DNA of 64,000 nt from JBBRSD01 sp038245725 (lineage in GTDB: Bacteria; Actinomycetota; Coriobacteriia; Anaerosomatales; JAAXUF01), in contig JBBRSD010000002.1 of NCBI GenBank assembly GCA_038245725.1, forward strand, positions 248,001 to 312,000, given 5' to 3'. Under the pieces are notes generated by a model. That model ran no database searches. It was not told where the DNA came from and worked only from the letters and a program-made list of their open reading frames with translations. Made by a program: the position numbers and the translations under genes. Of this stretch, positions 16,717 through 25,428 are shown piece after piece; within the stretch, counting starts at the first letter, position 1; every line of letters starts with the position of its first letter.

Positions 16717-18486
16717 TTACTTCAGGCGCAGGTGGACGTCGGAGAGCTGCCTCGCCGAGACGACGTCTGGCGCAGACGTCATGGGGTCACCACCCGACGA
16801 AGTCTTCGGGAACGCGATGACGTCGCGGATCGATTGCGCTCCGCACAGCAGCATCACGAGACGGTCGAGCCCGAGCGCGATTCCGCCGTGGGGCGGTGCG
16901 CCGAACGAGAGCGCCTCAAGCAAGAAGCCGAACTTGTCGTGCGCCTCCTCCTCGTCCATCCCCATCAGCTTGAACACGCGCATCTGCAGCTCCGGGCTGG
17001 GGATACGCAACGTCCCGCCGCCGATCTCCAGGCCGTTCATGACGAGGTCGTAGCTGTAGCCGAGCGCACCACCGGGGTTCTCCTCGAGCGAGTCGACGTG
17101 TTCGGCGTAGGGCAGCATGAACGGGTTGTGACTCGCGTCCCACCGCTTGCCGTCCTCGTCCCACTGGAAGAGCGGGAAGCCAAGCACCCACAAAGCCGAA
17201 AAACCCTTGCGCTCGAGTCCGAGCTCATCGGCGAGTTTGAGACGCAACACGCCGAGAACCTCGTTCGCGACCCTGCGGGCATCGGCGACCATGCAGATCA
17301 GGTCGCCCGGCTCTGCGGCGGTCGCCTGCTTGAGTGCGGCCATCTCGTCGTCGGTGAAGAACTTCGCGACCGGGCTCTTGACCTCGCCCGCTGACGTGAA
17401 CGCGACCCACGCGAGGCCCTTGGCCCCGGCGTCGATCGCGGCCTGGTTGAGCGCGTCGATGCGACCGCGGCTCCAGTCGCCCGCACCCTTCGCGTTGATG
17501 GCCTTGATCGCGCCGCCCGCCGCCAGCGCGCCCGCGAACACCTTGAACTCGCTCGCGGCGAAAACAGAGGAGGCGTCGACGAGCTCGAGCTCGAAACGCA
17601 CGTCGGGTCGGTCCGAGCCGAAGCGCTCCATAGCGTCGTTGTAGGTGATGCGCGGTAGCGGCGTGGGGAAGTCGTGGCCAGCCTCGCGCATCACCTCGTG
17701 CATGACGTCTTCCATCATCGCGAGCACGTCTTCAAGGCCCACGAAGGACATCTCGATGTCGACCTGCGTGAACTCAGGCTGACGGTCAGCGCGGAGGTCT
17801 TCGTCGCGGAAACAGCGGGCAATCTGGTAGTAACGCTCGACGCCGGCGACCATGAGCAGCTGCTTGAAGAGCTGCGGCGACTGCGGAAGCGCGTAGAACT
17901 TGCCGGGGTTCAGGCGGCTGGGGACGATGAAGTCGCGTGCGCCTTCGGGCGTCGACTTCGTGAGGATGGGCGTCTCGACCTCCATGAAGCCGCGGTGCTC
18001 GAGCGACTTGCGGAAGCGCTGTGAGACGCGATCGCGCAGCTCCAGCGCGGCAAGCATCTCGGGTCGGCGAATATCGAGATAGCGCCAACGGAGCCGCGTG
18101 AGCTCGTCGGTGTCGCTGCCAGCCTCGATCTCGAAAGGCGGAGTGATGCTTTGGTTGAGCACCTCGGCCGACGAGATGATCACCTCGACAGCGCCCGTGG
18201 GCATGTTCGGGTTCTCGGTGCCATCGGGGCGACGTCGAACGCGGCCCGTAAGGAGCACGACCCACTCGGGGCGGACCTGCTCGGCGGTTATAAACGCAGC
18301 ACCCGATGCGTCCGGGTCGAACGTGCACTGCACGATACCGGTGCGGTCACGCACGTCGATGAAGATGAGCCCGCCGTGATCGCGGCGTTTCGCGACCCAT
18401 CCGGCCAGGCGCACTTCCTCGTCGATCGAGTCGGCCGAAAGCGAACCACACGTGTGAGAACGCATTGAGTACCGAGCATCGAGCAT
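16717..18486 (-). CDS. aspS: Aspartyl-tRNA synthetase
   Basis: This class II enzyme of about 589 residues has an N-terminal OB-fold anticodon domain (VRLAGWVAKRRDHGGLIFID), the catalytic motifs LPQSPQLFKQ and FRDEDLRADRQPEFTQVDIE, the bacterial GAD insertion domain, and motif 3 GIALGLDRLVMLL. I chose the ATG at 18486, preceded by GGGAGAGG; a second ATG seven codons in is possible. Whether it charges only tRNA-Asp or also tRNA-Asn cannot be settled here; no gatCAB is in the window. It sits downstream of hisS with a 55-bp gap. Confidence 0.95.
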   Translation of the reverse strand: MLDARYSMRSHTCGSLSADSIDEEVRLAGWVAKRRDHGGLIFIDVRDRTGIVQCTFDPDASGAAFITAEQVRPEWVVLLTGRVRRRPDGTENPNMPTGAVEVIISSAEVLNQSITPPFEIEAGSDTDELTRLRWRYLDIRRPEMLAALELRDRVSQRFRKSLEHRGFMEVETPILTKSTPEGARDFIVPSRLNPGKFYALPQSPQLFKQLLMVAGVERYYQIARCFRDEDLRADRQPEFTQVDIEMSFVGLEDVLAMMEDVMHEVMREAGHDFPTPLPRITYNDAMERFGSDRPDVRFELELVDASSVFAASEFKVFAGALAAGGAIKAINAKGAGDWSRGRIDALNQAAIDAGAKGLAWVAFTSAGEVKSPVAKFFTDDEMAALKQATAAEPGDLICMVADARRVANEVLGVLRLKLADELGLERKGFSALWVLGFPLFQWDEDGKRWDASHNPFMLPYAEHVDSLEENPGGALGYSYDLVMNGLEIGGGTLRIPSPELQMRVFKLMGMDEEEAHDKFGFLLEALSFGAPPHGGIALGLDRLVMLLCGAQSIRDVIAFPKTSSGGDPMTSAPDVVSARQLSDVHLRLK

Positions 18487-18541
18487 TGGTGTACCTCTCC
18501 CTGATTGCGCGACGTGACCGGTGGCCACGCGCAATGTCATG

Positions 18542-19816
18542 TCAGCGTCCGAGCGCCTCCGCAGCGGCCCGAGGTGCGTCCGCCACCCGGTGGCGGCTCT
18601 CTTCCTTCGTCGTCATATCGCGCAGTGTGACCTCGCCCGCGGCCAGTTCGTCTGGCCCCACGACGAGCACGATCCGTGCGCCGAGACGGTCCGCCTGCTT
18701 GAACTGCGACTTCAGGCTGCGTCCCTGGTGATCCCCCTCGGCGGCGATGCCGGCATCGCGCAACGCGCACAGCACCGCGAACGCGACGTCGCCCACGCTG
18801 TCGTCGACGCGCGCAACGTACACCTCGGCCAGCGGCGGGCTGTCAACGCCGGCGCCGGCCGCTTCCATCGCCAGCAACGTGCGCTCGAAGCCGAGTGCGA
18901 AGCCGAGGCCCGGCGTGGGCGGCCCGCCGTACTCTTGCATGAGCCGGTCGTATCGGCCTCCGCCGCCGATCGCGTTCTGGCTGCCGAGGCCAGCTTCGAC
19001 CTTCACCTCGAAGACGGTGCGCGTGTAGTAGTCGAGCCCGCGCACGAGGGACGGGTCCTCGACGAACGGGATCCCGAGCTCCTCGAGCAGCCCCTTGACC
19101 GCCGAGTAGTGCTCGGTGCATTCGTCGCACAGCTCGTCGCGCAGGAGCGGCCCACCCGCCATGATCTCCCTACACGCCTCGTTCTTGCAGTCGAACGCAC
19201 GCAGCGGGTTGGTTTCTGCTCGGCGGTTGCACTCCTCGCACAGATCCGCCGAGTTCGTGCGGATGAAGCCGGCCACCTTCTCGCGGTAGGCCGGACGGCA
19301 GTTCTCGTCGCCCATCGAGTTGATGAGCAACTGCATGTTTCGCGCGGGAATACCGCACGCCTCGAAGAAGCGCCACAGCAGCGTGATGAGCTCCGCATCG
19401 GCGGTGGGCTCGGCGGCGCCGATGAGCTCTGCGCCGATCTGCCAGAACTGACGCAGGCGGCCCTTCTGAGGACGCTCGTAGCGAAACATCGGGCCGGCGT
19501 AGTAGAGCTTCACGGCCTGGCCGTTAGCGGTGAGGTTGTGCTCGAGCGCTGCGCGAACGACGCTCGCGGTGCCTTCGGGGCGCAGCGTGATCGAGCGGTT
19601 GCCCTTGTCCTCGAAGGTGTACATTTCCTTGGAGACGATGTCGGTCGACTCGCCGATGCCACGGGTGAAGACCTCGGTGTGCTCGAAGAGTGGCGTGTAG
19701 ATGGGCTCGTAGCCGTACCGCGCAAAGAGCTCCTGCGCGACGCGCGTCAGGTGCTCCCACGCGCGCCCGGTCGCGGGCAGCATGTCGGCGGTGCCTTTCG
19801 GTGCGCGGGCGTTCAT
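18542..19816 (-). CDS. hisS: Histidyl-tRNA synthetase
   Basis: This class II enzyme of about 424 residues starts with the typical RAPKGTADMLPATGRAWEHL segment. It carries the histidine-binding motif LVRGLDYYTRTVFE and motif 3 GFALGFERTLLA. The catalytic core contains a paired-Cys insertion (CEECNRR and CDECTEHY) of the kind seen in Gram-positive HisRS. The start is the ATG at 19816, with GTGAGT directly ahead and only a weak Shine-Dalgarno. hisS-aspS is a conserved pair. No T-box leader is visible. Confidence 0.95.
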   Translation of the reverse strand: MNARAPKGTADMLPATGRAWEHLTRVAQELFARYGYEPIYTPLFEHTEVFTRGIGESTDIVSKEMYTFEDKGNRSITLRPEGTASVVRAALEHNLTANGQAVKLYYAGPMFRYERPQKGRLRQFWQIGAELIGAAEPTADAELITLLWRFFEACGIPARNMQLLINSMGDENCRPAYREKVAGFIRTNSADLCEECNRRAETNPLRAFDCKNEACREIMAGGPLLRDELCDECTEHYSAVKGLLEELGIPFVEDPSLVRGLDYYTRTVFEVKVEAGLGSQNAIGGGGRYDRLMQEYGGPPTPGLGFALGFERTLLAMEAAGAGVDSPPLAEVYVARVDDSVGDVAFAVLCALRDAGIAAEGDHQGRSLKSQFKQADRLGARIVLVVGPDELAAGEVTLRDMTTKEESRHRVADAPRAAAEALGR

Positions 19817-19999
19817 ACTCACGGCGCGATGCAGCCTTTCGAACGAGGTTCGGCAAGGCGCAAGTGTACCGCGAGCGCGGGACCCGTGCCACGGCTTGCG
19901 GCGGCCCTCGCAGCACGACCTTTTCTCCAGTCCGCGCACTATTTGGTCGATACAGCTGATGGACGCGTCCGAGGGACGCACTGCCTGCAAAGAGGTCAT

Positions 20000-21259
20000 A
20001 TGCCCGAACATTCCGCAGGGTCGGCGACGCGCTCGCTCCCCGTTCGCTCGTTCGTCATTCAGGCGGCGCTCTTCCTCGTCGTCTTCACCGTGCTTGCGTT
20101 CGCGGGCCTCTACTGGCGCATAACGACTCTCATCGACCAGCGCGTCGCCGAGCAGGCATCGAGCTACGTCGATCTCGTTGTCGACGCGCACGAGTGGGGC
20201 TCGACGCACGGCGGAGTCTGGGTTCTCAAGACTCCCGAGGCCCAGAGCAACGAGTATCTGCGTAAGCTCGGCGTGGATCCGGAGACGAGCACGGCGTCGG
20301 GAACACGGCTGACCCTGCGCGATCCCACGACGATGACGAACGAACTGTCTGCGATATCGCAAGCGAAAGACAGCGTGACCTTCCGACTGACGAGTCTCGA
20401 ACCCATCGACCCGGAAGACGCGCCGGATCCCTGGGAACGCGAGCAGCTGCTCCACTTCGCGACCGATCCAACACAGGCGACTCACATCGAGCAGCGTGGC
20501 TCCCAGCGCGTACTGCGTCTCATACGTCCGCTCATCGTCGACGAGAGCTGTCTGAAGTGCCATGCGAAAGAGGGCTTCCAAGTGGGAGAACCTCGAGGCG
20601 CGATCTCAACTGTGGTCCCACTCGGACCGGCAGAGGGTGCGGTCAGCCAAACCGTGTATGTCCTTGTCGGCCTGTTCGCGCTCGTGATCGTGCTCGGCGG
20701 CCTCGTGGGCTATGGGCTCATCCGGCGCTTGGTCACCCAGCTCAACGAGTCTGAGGGTCTGCTGCGTGTCGCTGCGACCACCGACGCGCTCACTGGCATC
20801 GCGAACCGTCGAGCGGTCTTCGGGCGGCTCGAGGACGACCTGCTGAGTGCCAAGCGCCTCGGTTCCGACCTTGGCGTCATCATCCTGGATGCCGATCACT
20901 TCAAGCAGGTCAACGACGTGCATGGACACGCCGCCGGGGACGCGTTGCTTCGCGAGATGGCCGCGCGCCTATCTTCGCAGCTCCGCTCTCGCGACACGCT
21001 CGGCCGCATCGGCGGCGAGGAGTTCCTCGTGGTAGCTGAAGAGACCGATCAGGCAGACCTCCTTGGTCTCGCGAACCGACTGCGCTCGGCTGTCGCCGAA
21101 AAGGCCATAACAGCAAACGGCGTCGAGCTCGCGGCATCTGTGAGCGCGGGCATCGCGAACCTGCGCGCCGACGACAGCCCGGACTCGCTGGTCGCGCGCG
21201 CAGATGCCGCCCTATACCGAGCCAAGAAGATGGGCCGCAACCGAACGGAGATCGGTTAG
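20000..21259 (+). CDS. Diguanylate cyclase with DUF3365-like CxxCH sensor domain
   Basis: This 419-residue protein has a membrane helix at about 17-39, an extracytoplasmic region to about 218, a second helix at about 219-241, and a cytoplasmic GGDEF domain. The outside part ends in CLKCH (184-188), a c-type haem-binding motif typical of DUF3365/Tll0287-like sensors, followed by GEPRGAISTVVPL. The cyclase site is GGEEF (338-342), intact. An RxxD inhibitory site, RSRD (329-332), lies five residues ahead, so product feedback is likely. It would make c-di-GMP from GTP in response to redox state, gas or haem; the stimulus is inferred. It is on the opposite strand to its neighbours, with AGAGGT before the ATG. 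Confidence 0.88.
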   Translation: MPEHSAGSATRSLPVRSFVIQAALFLVVFTVLAFAGLYWRITTLIDQRVAEQASSYVDLVVDAHEWGSTHGGVWVLKTPEAQSNEYLRKLGVDPETSTASGTRLTLRDPTTMTNELSAISQAKDSVTFRLTSLEPIDPEDAPDPWEREQLLHFATDPTQATHIEQRGSQRVLRLIRPLIVDESCLKCHAKEGFQVGEPRGAISTVVPLGPAEGAVSQTVYVLVGLFALVIVLGGLVGYGLIRRLVTQLNESEGLLRVAATTDALTGIANRRAVFGRLEDDLLSAKRLGSDLGVIILDADHFKQVNDVHGHAAGDALLREMAARLSSQLRSRDTLGRIGGEEFLVVAEETDQADLLGLANRLRSAVAEKAITANGVELAASVSAGIANLRADDSPDSLVARADAALYRAKKMGRNRTEIG

Positions 21260-21269
21260 CGACCGGTCT

Positions 21270-22451
21270 TCAGCCCGTCGCCATCAGCAAAGGCGAGGCG
21301 TCTCGCACCTCCTCGACCGAGCGCAGCGCGAGCCGGCGCGTCTCCTCCGGCGACACCGCTGGCCGCCCGGCAGCCGGCAGCTCCTCGAACGTGCGCGAGA
21401 TGCCCGAAACGGCGACGCCGGCTTCGGCCGCCGCGGCCGAGCATCGCGCGAGCCAGACGCGCGGCAGCTCGTGCGGGACCTCAACGCCGAGCAGTTCGGC
21501 CATCGCGCACGCCAACATCCGCGGCGTAGCCGAGAACGCGTCGTAGCCCCCGCCGCCGGTTGCCGCGATGCGGCCGCCGCACAGACGGTCCGCACAGCCT
21601 ACAATCCTCGCCACCAGATGCGAGTAGCCCTCGACCGTCATTGCGAGGTGCGTGAGCGGATCGTCGCGGTGGGTGTCCGCCCCGAGCTGCGCGACGATGA
21701 CGTCGGGCGCGAACGCCTCGAGCGCGGGCTCGATGACACGCTCGAAGACGAGTTCGTACTCGCCGGGGCCCGAGTGCGGCGGAAGCGGGATGTTGATGGT
21801 CGCCCCGACGCCTGCGCCGGTTCCGATGTCGCGTGCAGCGCCGGTCCCCGGGTACAGGTAGCGCCCGGACTCGTGCGCCGAACACGTGAGCACGTCGGCC
21901 CTCGCCGAGAAGGCCTCCTCGACGCCGTCTCCGTGGTGCGCGTCGATGTCGACGTAGGCGACGCGCAGACCGGGGTTGAGTGCCGTGGCTCGCGCGATCG
22001 CCACTGCGCAGTCGTTGTACACGCAGAAACCGGCCGCACGGTTGTGATGTGCGTGGTGCAGCCCGCCGGCCGGGCTGAAGGCGCGCGTCCACTCGCCCGA
22101 GATCACACCGTCAAGCGCTCGGCACGTGCCGCCGACGATAAGTGCGGAGACGTCGTGCATCCCCGGGAAGCGCGGCGTGTCTCCATAGCCCAGACCGTGC
22201 GACTCGTCGGCGAAGCTGGACGCATGCTCGTCCGCGACGACCGCGAGGTATGCCGCCGAGTGCGTGCGCAACAGGTCCTCGCTGGTGACGGGAACCGGAG
22301 CGACCTGCCGGGCACGCCGCTCTCCGTTGCCGAGGAACCCCCACGCATCCATCAGGTCGACGGCCAGCGTGAAGCGCCCGGGCAGCATGGGGTGACCGGC
22401 ACCGAACCGGTAGGCCGCCATCCGCGGGTCGTACGCGAGCGAAACCACCAT
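21270..22451 (-). CDS. acuC: Histone deacetylase-superfamily protein, AcuC-like
   Basis: This protein of about 393 residues belongs to the arginase/deacetylase superfamily. The metal and catalytic residues lie in HHAHHNRAAGFCVYND, DIDAHHGDGVEEAF and QLGADTHRDDPLTHL, all intact. AcuC in Bacillus deacetylates acetyl-CoA synthetase; no acs gene is in the window, so the substrate here is open. The start at 22451 has GGGAGGG upstream. It converges on the diguanylate cyclase gene with a 10-bp gap. Confidence 0.88.
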   Translation of the reverse strand: MVVSLAYDPRMAAYRFGAGHPMLPGRFTLAVDLMDAWGFLGNGERRARQVAPVPVTSEDLLRTHSAAYLAVVADEHASSFADESHGLGYGDTPRFPGMHDVSALIVGGTCRALDGVISGEWTRAFSPAGGLHHAHHNRAAGFCVYNDCAVAIARATALNPGLRVAYVDIDAHHGDGVEEAFSARADVLTCSAHESGRYLYPGTGAARDIGTGAGVGATINIPLPPHSGPGEYELVFERVIEPALEAFAPDVIVAQLGADTHRDDPLTHLAMTVEGYSHLVARIVGCADRLCGGRIAATGGGGYDAFSATPRMLACAMAELLGVEVPHELPRVWLARCSAAAAEAGVAVSGISRTFEELPAAGRPAVSPEETRRLALRSVEEVRDASPLLMATG

Positions 22452-22497
22452 GCCGTCCCTCCCGTCGCGGGAGCCGGCCACTACTGACGCCGAGAAC

Positions 22498-23133
22498 TTA
22501 CCCTCTCGGCCAGAAGAAGTTGACGCGCCGCTCGCGTTCGATGGTGGTATCGGCCCCGTGCCCCGGGTGGACGACGGTGTCGGCCGGCAGCGTCGCAAGC
22601 TTCTCGGCGATCGAGCGTGCCAACGCCCGCGCGTCACCGCCCGGGAAGTCGGTGCGGCCGACGCTGCCCGCGAACAGTGTGTCGCCCGAGAACAGCTGCG
22701 CGGGGCCGGTGCCGTCTTCGGCGAGCAGGCAAATCCCGCCGGGTGTGTGACCCGGCGTGTGCAGCACCGTGAACCCGAGCTTCCCGGCCGAGAAGCACTC
22801 GCCGTCGGCGAGAAGGACCGTGGGTTCGGGCGCCGTCGTGGTGAAGCCGAAGCGAGCTCCGCCGCTGCCTTCGGCGGTGGTGACACTCGCGCCGTCGAGC
22901 TCGTGAGCGGCCAGCGGCGCACCGGTGCGCTCGACAAGCGCGCGAGCGGCGCCGATGTGGTCGAAGTGCCCGTGCGTAAGCGCGATCATCGCGACGATGC
23001 GCTCTCCGACGGCGTCGAGAATCGCCTCGGCGTCATCGGCCGGGTCGATGATGATGGCCGGGCCATCGGAATCATCCGAGACGATCCAGCAGTTCGTGTC
23101 GAGCTCGCCGAGGACTAGGCGCGTGGTGCGCAT
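22498..23133 (-). CDS. Metallo-beta-lactamase-fold hydrolase (glyoxalase II-like)
   Basis: This 211-residue protein has the dinuclear metal motif THGHFDHIGAA, a third ligand in LHTPGHTPGGICLL, and SGDTLFAGSVGRTDFPGGD, the set typical of small glyoxalase II-like thioesterases (YcbL type). Its ATG overlaps the rel stop (TGATG), so translation is coupled to rel. The physiological substrate is not evident. Confidence 0.88.
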   Translation of the reverse strand: MRTTRLVLGELDTNCWIVSDDSDGPAIIIDPADDAEAILDAVGERIVAMIALTHGHFDHIGAARALVERTGAPLAAHELDGASVTTAEGSGGARFGFTTTAPEPTVLLADGECFSAGKLGFTVLHTPGHTPGGICLLAEDGTGPAQLFSGDTLFAGSVGRTDFPGGDARALARSIAEKLATLPADTVVHPGHGADTTIERERRVNFFWPRG

Positions 23134-25349
23134 CAGTGCTCCGTCTTTCGCCGCTGCTGCGCCTCGCCCGGGAGCATGCGCCGGGCCTCGAACACGCCGC
23201 CGACCCCCCGCGTCTCGCGCAGCACCGCGTCGAGGCGCGACAGGTCGCCGATCTCGAAAAGGAAGCGCATGTCGACGAGACCATCTTTGTGGGTCGTCGT
23301 CGACGAGGCAAGTATGTTGACGCCGGACTCAGCTAGCGCGGACGTGACGTCTTGCAGGAGGCGAAGCCGATCGAGCGCTTCGATGAAGACCTCGACCTGG
23401 TATGTGGTTTCGGCGCCAAGCTCCCACTCCACGTCGATGATTCGCTCCGGAGTCGAGAGCAGTTCGCGGGCGTTGGGACAGTCAAGCCGGTGGACCGACA
23501 CGCCCCTGCCACGCGTGACGAAGCCGATGATCTTGTCGCCGGGCACCGGGTTGCAGCAGTGCGCGAGTCTCACGAGCACGTCGTCGATACCCTTGACCTT
23601 GACGCCGCCGCCTTGCTTTCTACGCTTGTTGCGCGGCGCGACCATGGGCTGCGCGAGCGTGAACTCCTCGGGCTTGGGCTCGGGTTTAGCAACCTCGCCG
23701 TCCTTGGACATGAGCTTCAGCAGCTTCGTGCCCACCTGCTTCGCAGAGATCTTGCCGGCGCCAATCCCCGCGAGCACGTCTTCGGCGTGGGCGTAGTTCA
23801 TCTCCTTGGCGACGGAGTCGATGGCCTTCTCGGCGGACTTGCTGCCGATGCCCATCCCGTGCTTGCGCATGACCTTGGCGAGCTCGTCTCGGCCACGCAC
23901 GAGGTCGTCTTCGCGCGTCACCTTCGAGAAGTAGTTGCGGATCTTGCTCCTCGCCGAGGAGGTCTTGACGATGTTGAGCCAGTCGCGCGACGGTCTGGAG
24001 TTCTTGTTGGTGAGGATCTCGATGCGGTCCCCCATCTGGAGCTCATAGGCGAGCGGCACTATCGAGCCATTCACCTTGGCGCCGACGCAGTGATTGCCCA
24101 CTTCCGTATGAATCATGTAAGCGAAGTCGATGGGGGTCGAACCGCGCTTGAGGCTGATGACGTCGCCTTTCGGCGAGAAGACGAAGACCTCCTCTTCGAA
24201 GAGGTCGATCTTGAGGGCCTCCATGAACTCGCGCGGGTCCTTGAGTTCGGTCTGCCATTCGAGCATCTGCCGAAGCCACGCAAGCCGCTCGTCGAAGGCG
24301 TCCTCGCCGCGCGCGCCCTCTTTGTAGCGCCAGTGAGCTGCGACCCCGTACTCGGCGGTGCGGTGCATCTCCTCGCTGCGGATCTGGATCTCGAGCGGGC
24401 TGCCCGACGGGCCGATGACGGTCGTGTGCAGCGACTGGTACATGTTGAACTTCGGCATCGCGACGTAGTCTTTGAAGCGGCCGGGAACGGGCTTCCAGAT
24501 CGAGTGGACCGTGCCGAGCGCTCCGTAGACGTCCTTCACCGAGTCCACGATCACGCGAAGCGCGATGAGGTCGTAGATCTCGTTGAAGTCCTTGCCCTTT
24601 TGAGACATCTTTTGGTAGACGCTGTACAGGTGCTTCGGCCTGCCCGAGATTCGTGCGGTGATGCCGATGGCGGCAAGCTCGTCGGTGAGCTGCGCGATCA
24701 CCTTCGCGAGGTAGTCCTCGCGGGCCTTGCGGCTCTCCGCGACCATGCGCGAGATCTGATGGAACTTGTGGGGTTCGAGGTAGTAGAAGGCGAGATCTTC
24801 GAGCTCCCACTTGATGCTCGAGATGCCCAGCCTGTGCGCAAGCGGCGCGTAGATCTCCATCGTCTCGCGCGCCTTTTCGATGCGCCGCTCCTCGGGCAAG
24901 GCGGCGAGCGTGCGCATGTTGTGCAGCCGGTCGGCCAGCTTGATGAGAATGACGCGGATGTCTTTCGCCATGGCGATGAGCATCTTGCGCAGGTTGTTGC
25001 TCTGCGCCTCTGAGAGCGACTCGAACTCGATCTTGCCGAGCTTGGTCACGCCGTCGACGAGCTCGGCCACCTCGTCGCCGAACAGCTTGCGCACCTCGGC
25101 GATGGTGACTTCCGAGTCCTCGACGGTATCGTGCAGCAGCGCCGCTTTGAGCGTGGCCGTGTCCATGTGAAGTTCCGCGAGGATGAGCGCCACTTCGATG
25201 GGGTGATGGACGAAGGGTTCGCCGCTCTTGCGCGTCTGCCCGGTATGCGCCCGGGTCGCGAAGTCGTACGCGTCGTCGAGACCAGTGAGGTCCGCCTCGG
25301 GGTTGTAAGCCCTGACCTGCGCCTCTATCTGCTGGAGCGTCGCTGGCAT
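23133..25349 (-). CDS. rel: Bifunctional (p)ppGpp synthetase/hydrolase (Rel)
   Basis: This 738-residue long RelA/SpoT homologue has a hydrolase HD domain with LLHDTVEDSEVT, a synthetase domain with GRFKDYVAMPKFNMYQSLHT, a TGS domain (VFSPKGDVISLKRGSTPIDF), a conserved Cys region (LAHCCNPVPGDKIIGFVTRG) and a C-terminal ACT domain. The RFKD form of the charged motif in the synthetase domain is the one found in bifunctional enzymes, and both domains look active. It would control the stringent response. Position between recJ and hisS matches the Gram-positive order, with the big surface-protein gene inserted between recJ and rel. Confidence 0.95.
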   Translation of the reverse strand: MPATLQQIEAQVRAYNPEADLTGLDDAYDFATRAHTGQTRKSGEPFVHHPIEVALILAELHMDTATLKAALLHDTVEDSEVTIAEVRKLFGDEVAELVDGVTKLGKIEFESLSEAQSNNLRKMLIAMAKDIRVILIKLADRLHNMRTLAALPEERRIEKARETMEIYAPLAHRLGISSIKWELEDLAFYYLEPHKFHQISRMVAESRKAREDYLAKVIAQLTDELAAIGITARISGRPKHLYSVYQKMSQKGKDFNEIYDLIALRVIVDSVKDVYGALGTVHSIWKPVPGRFKDYVAMPKFNMYQSLHTTVIGPSGSPLEIQIRSEEMHRTAEYGVAAHWRYKEGARGEDAFDERLAWLRQMLEWQTELKDPREFMEALKIDLFEEEVFVFSPKGDVISLKRGSTPIDFAYMIHTEVGNHCVGAKVNGSIVPLAYELQMGDRIEILTNKNSRPSRDWLNIVKTSSARSKIRNYFSKVTREDDLVRGRDELAKVMRKHGMGIGSKSAEKAIDSVAKEMNYAHAEDVLAGIGAGKISAKQVGTKLLKLMSKDGEVAKPEPKPEEFTLAQPMVAPRNKRRKQGGGVKVKGIDDVLVRLAHCCNPVPGDKIIGFVTRGRGVSVHRLDCPNARELLSTPERIIDVEWELGAETTYQVEVFIEALDRLRLLQDVTSALAESGVNILASSTTTHKDGLVDMRFLFEIGDLSRLDAVLRETRGVGGVFEARRMLPGEAQQRRKTEH

Positions 25350-25428
25350 CGCTATCCTTAACGTATGGCGTTCGGTGTCGTGGTCAGTTTAGCGCGCCCG
25401 CACGTCAACCCACACGCCATAGCCGATC

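Noticed and set aside
19817..19999. T-box riboswitch before hisS (and before alaS or aspS)
   Set aside because: No GGGTGGNACCGCG-like T-box sequence or specifier stem was found. A GCGGTACAC string near hisS is more like a weak -10.
18542..20581. A 679-codon frame extending hisS upstream
   Set aside because: The extension crosses the divergent promoter region and the diguanylate cyclase gene; HisRS homology begins at 19816.
21270..22937. A 555-codon frame extending the AcuC-like gene upstream
   Set aside because: The extra part runs through the hydrolase gene in another frame and is Arg/Ser-rich. The ATG at 22451 with GGGAGGG is better.
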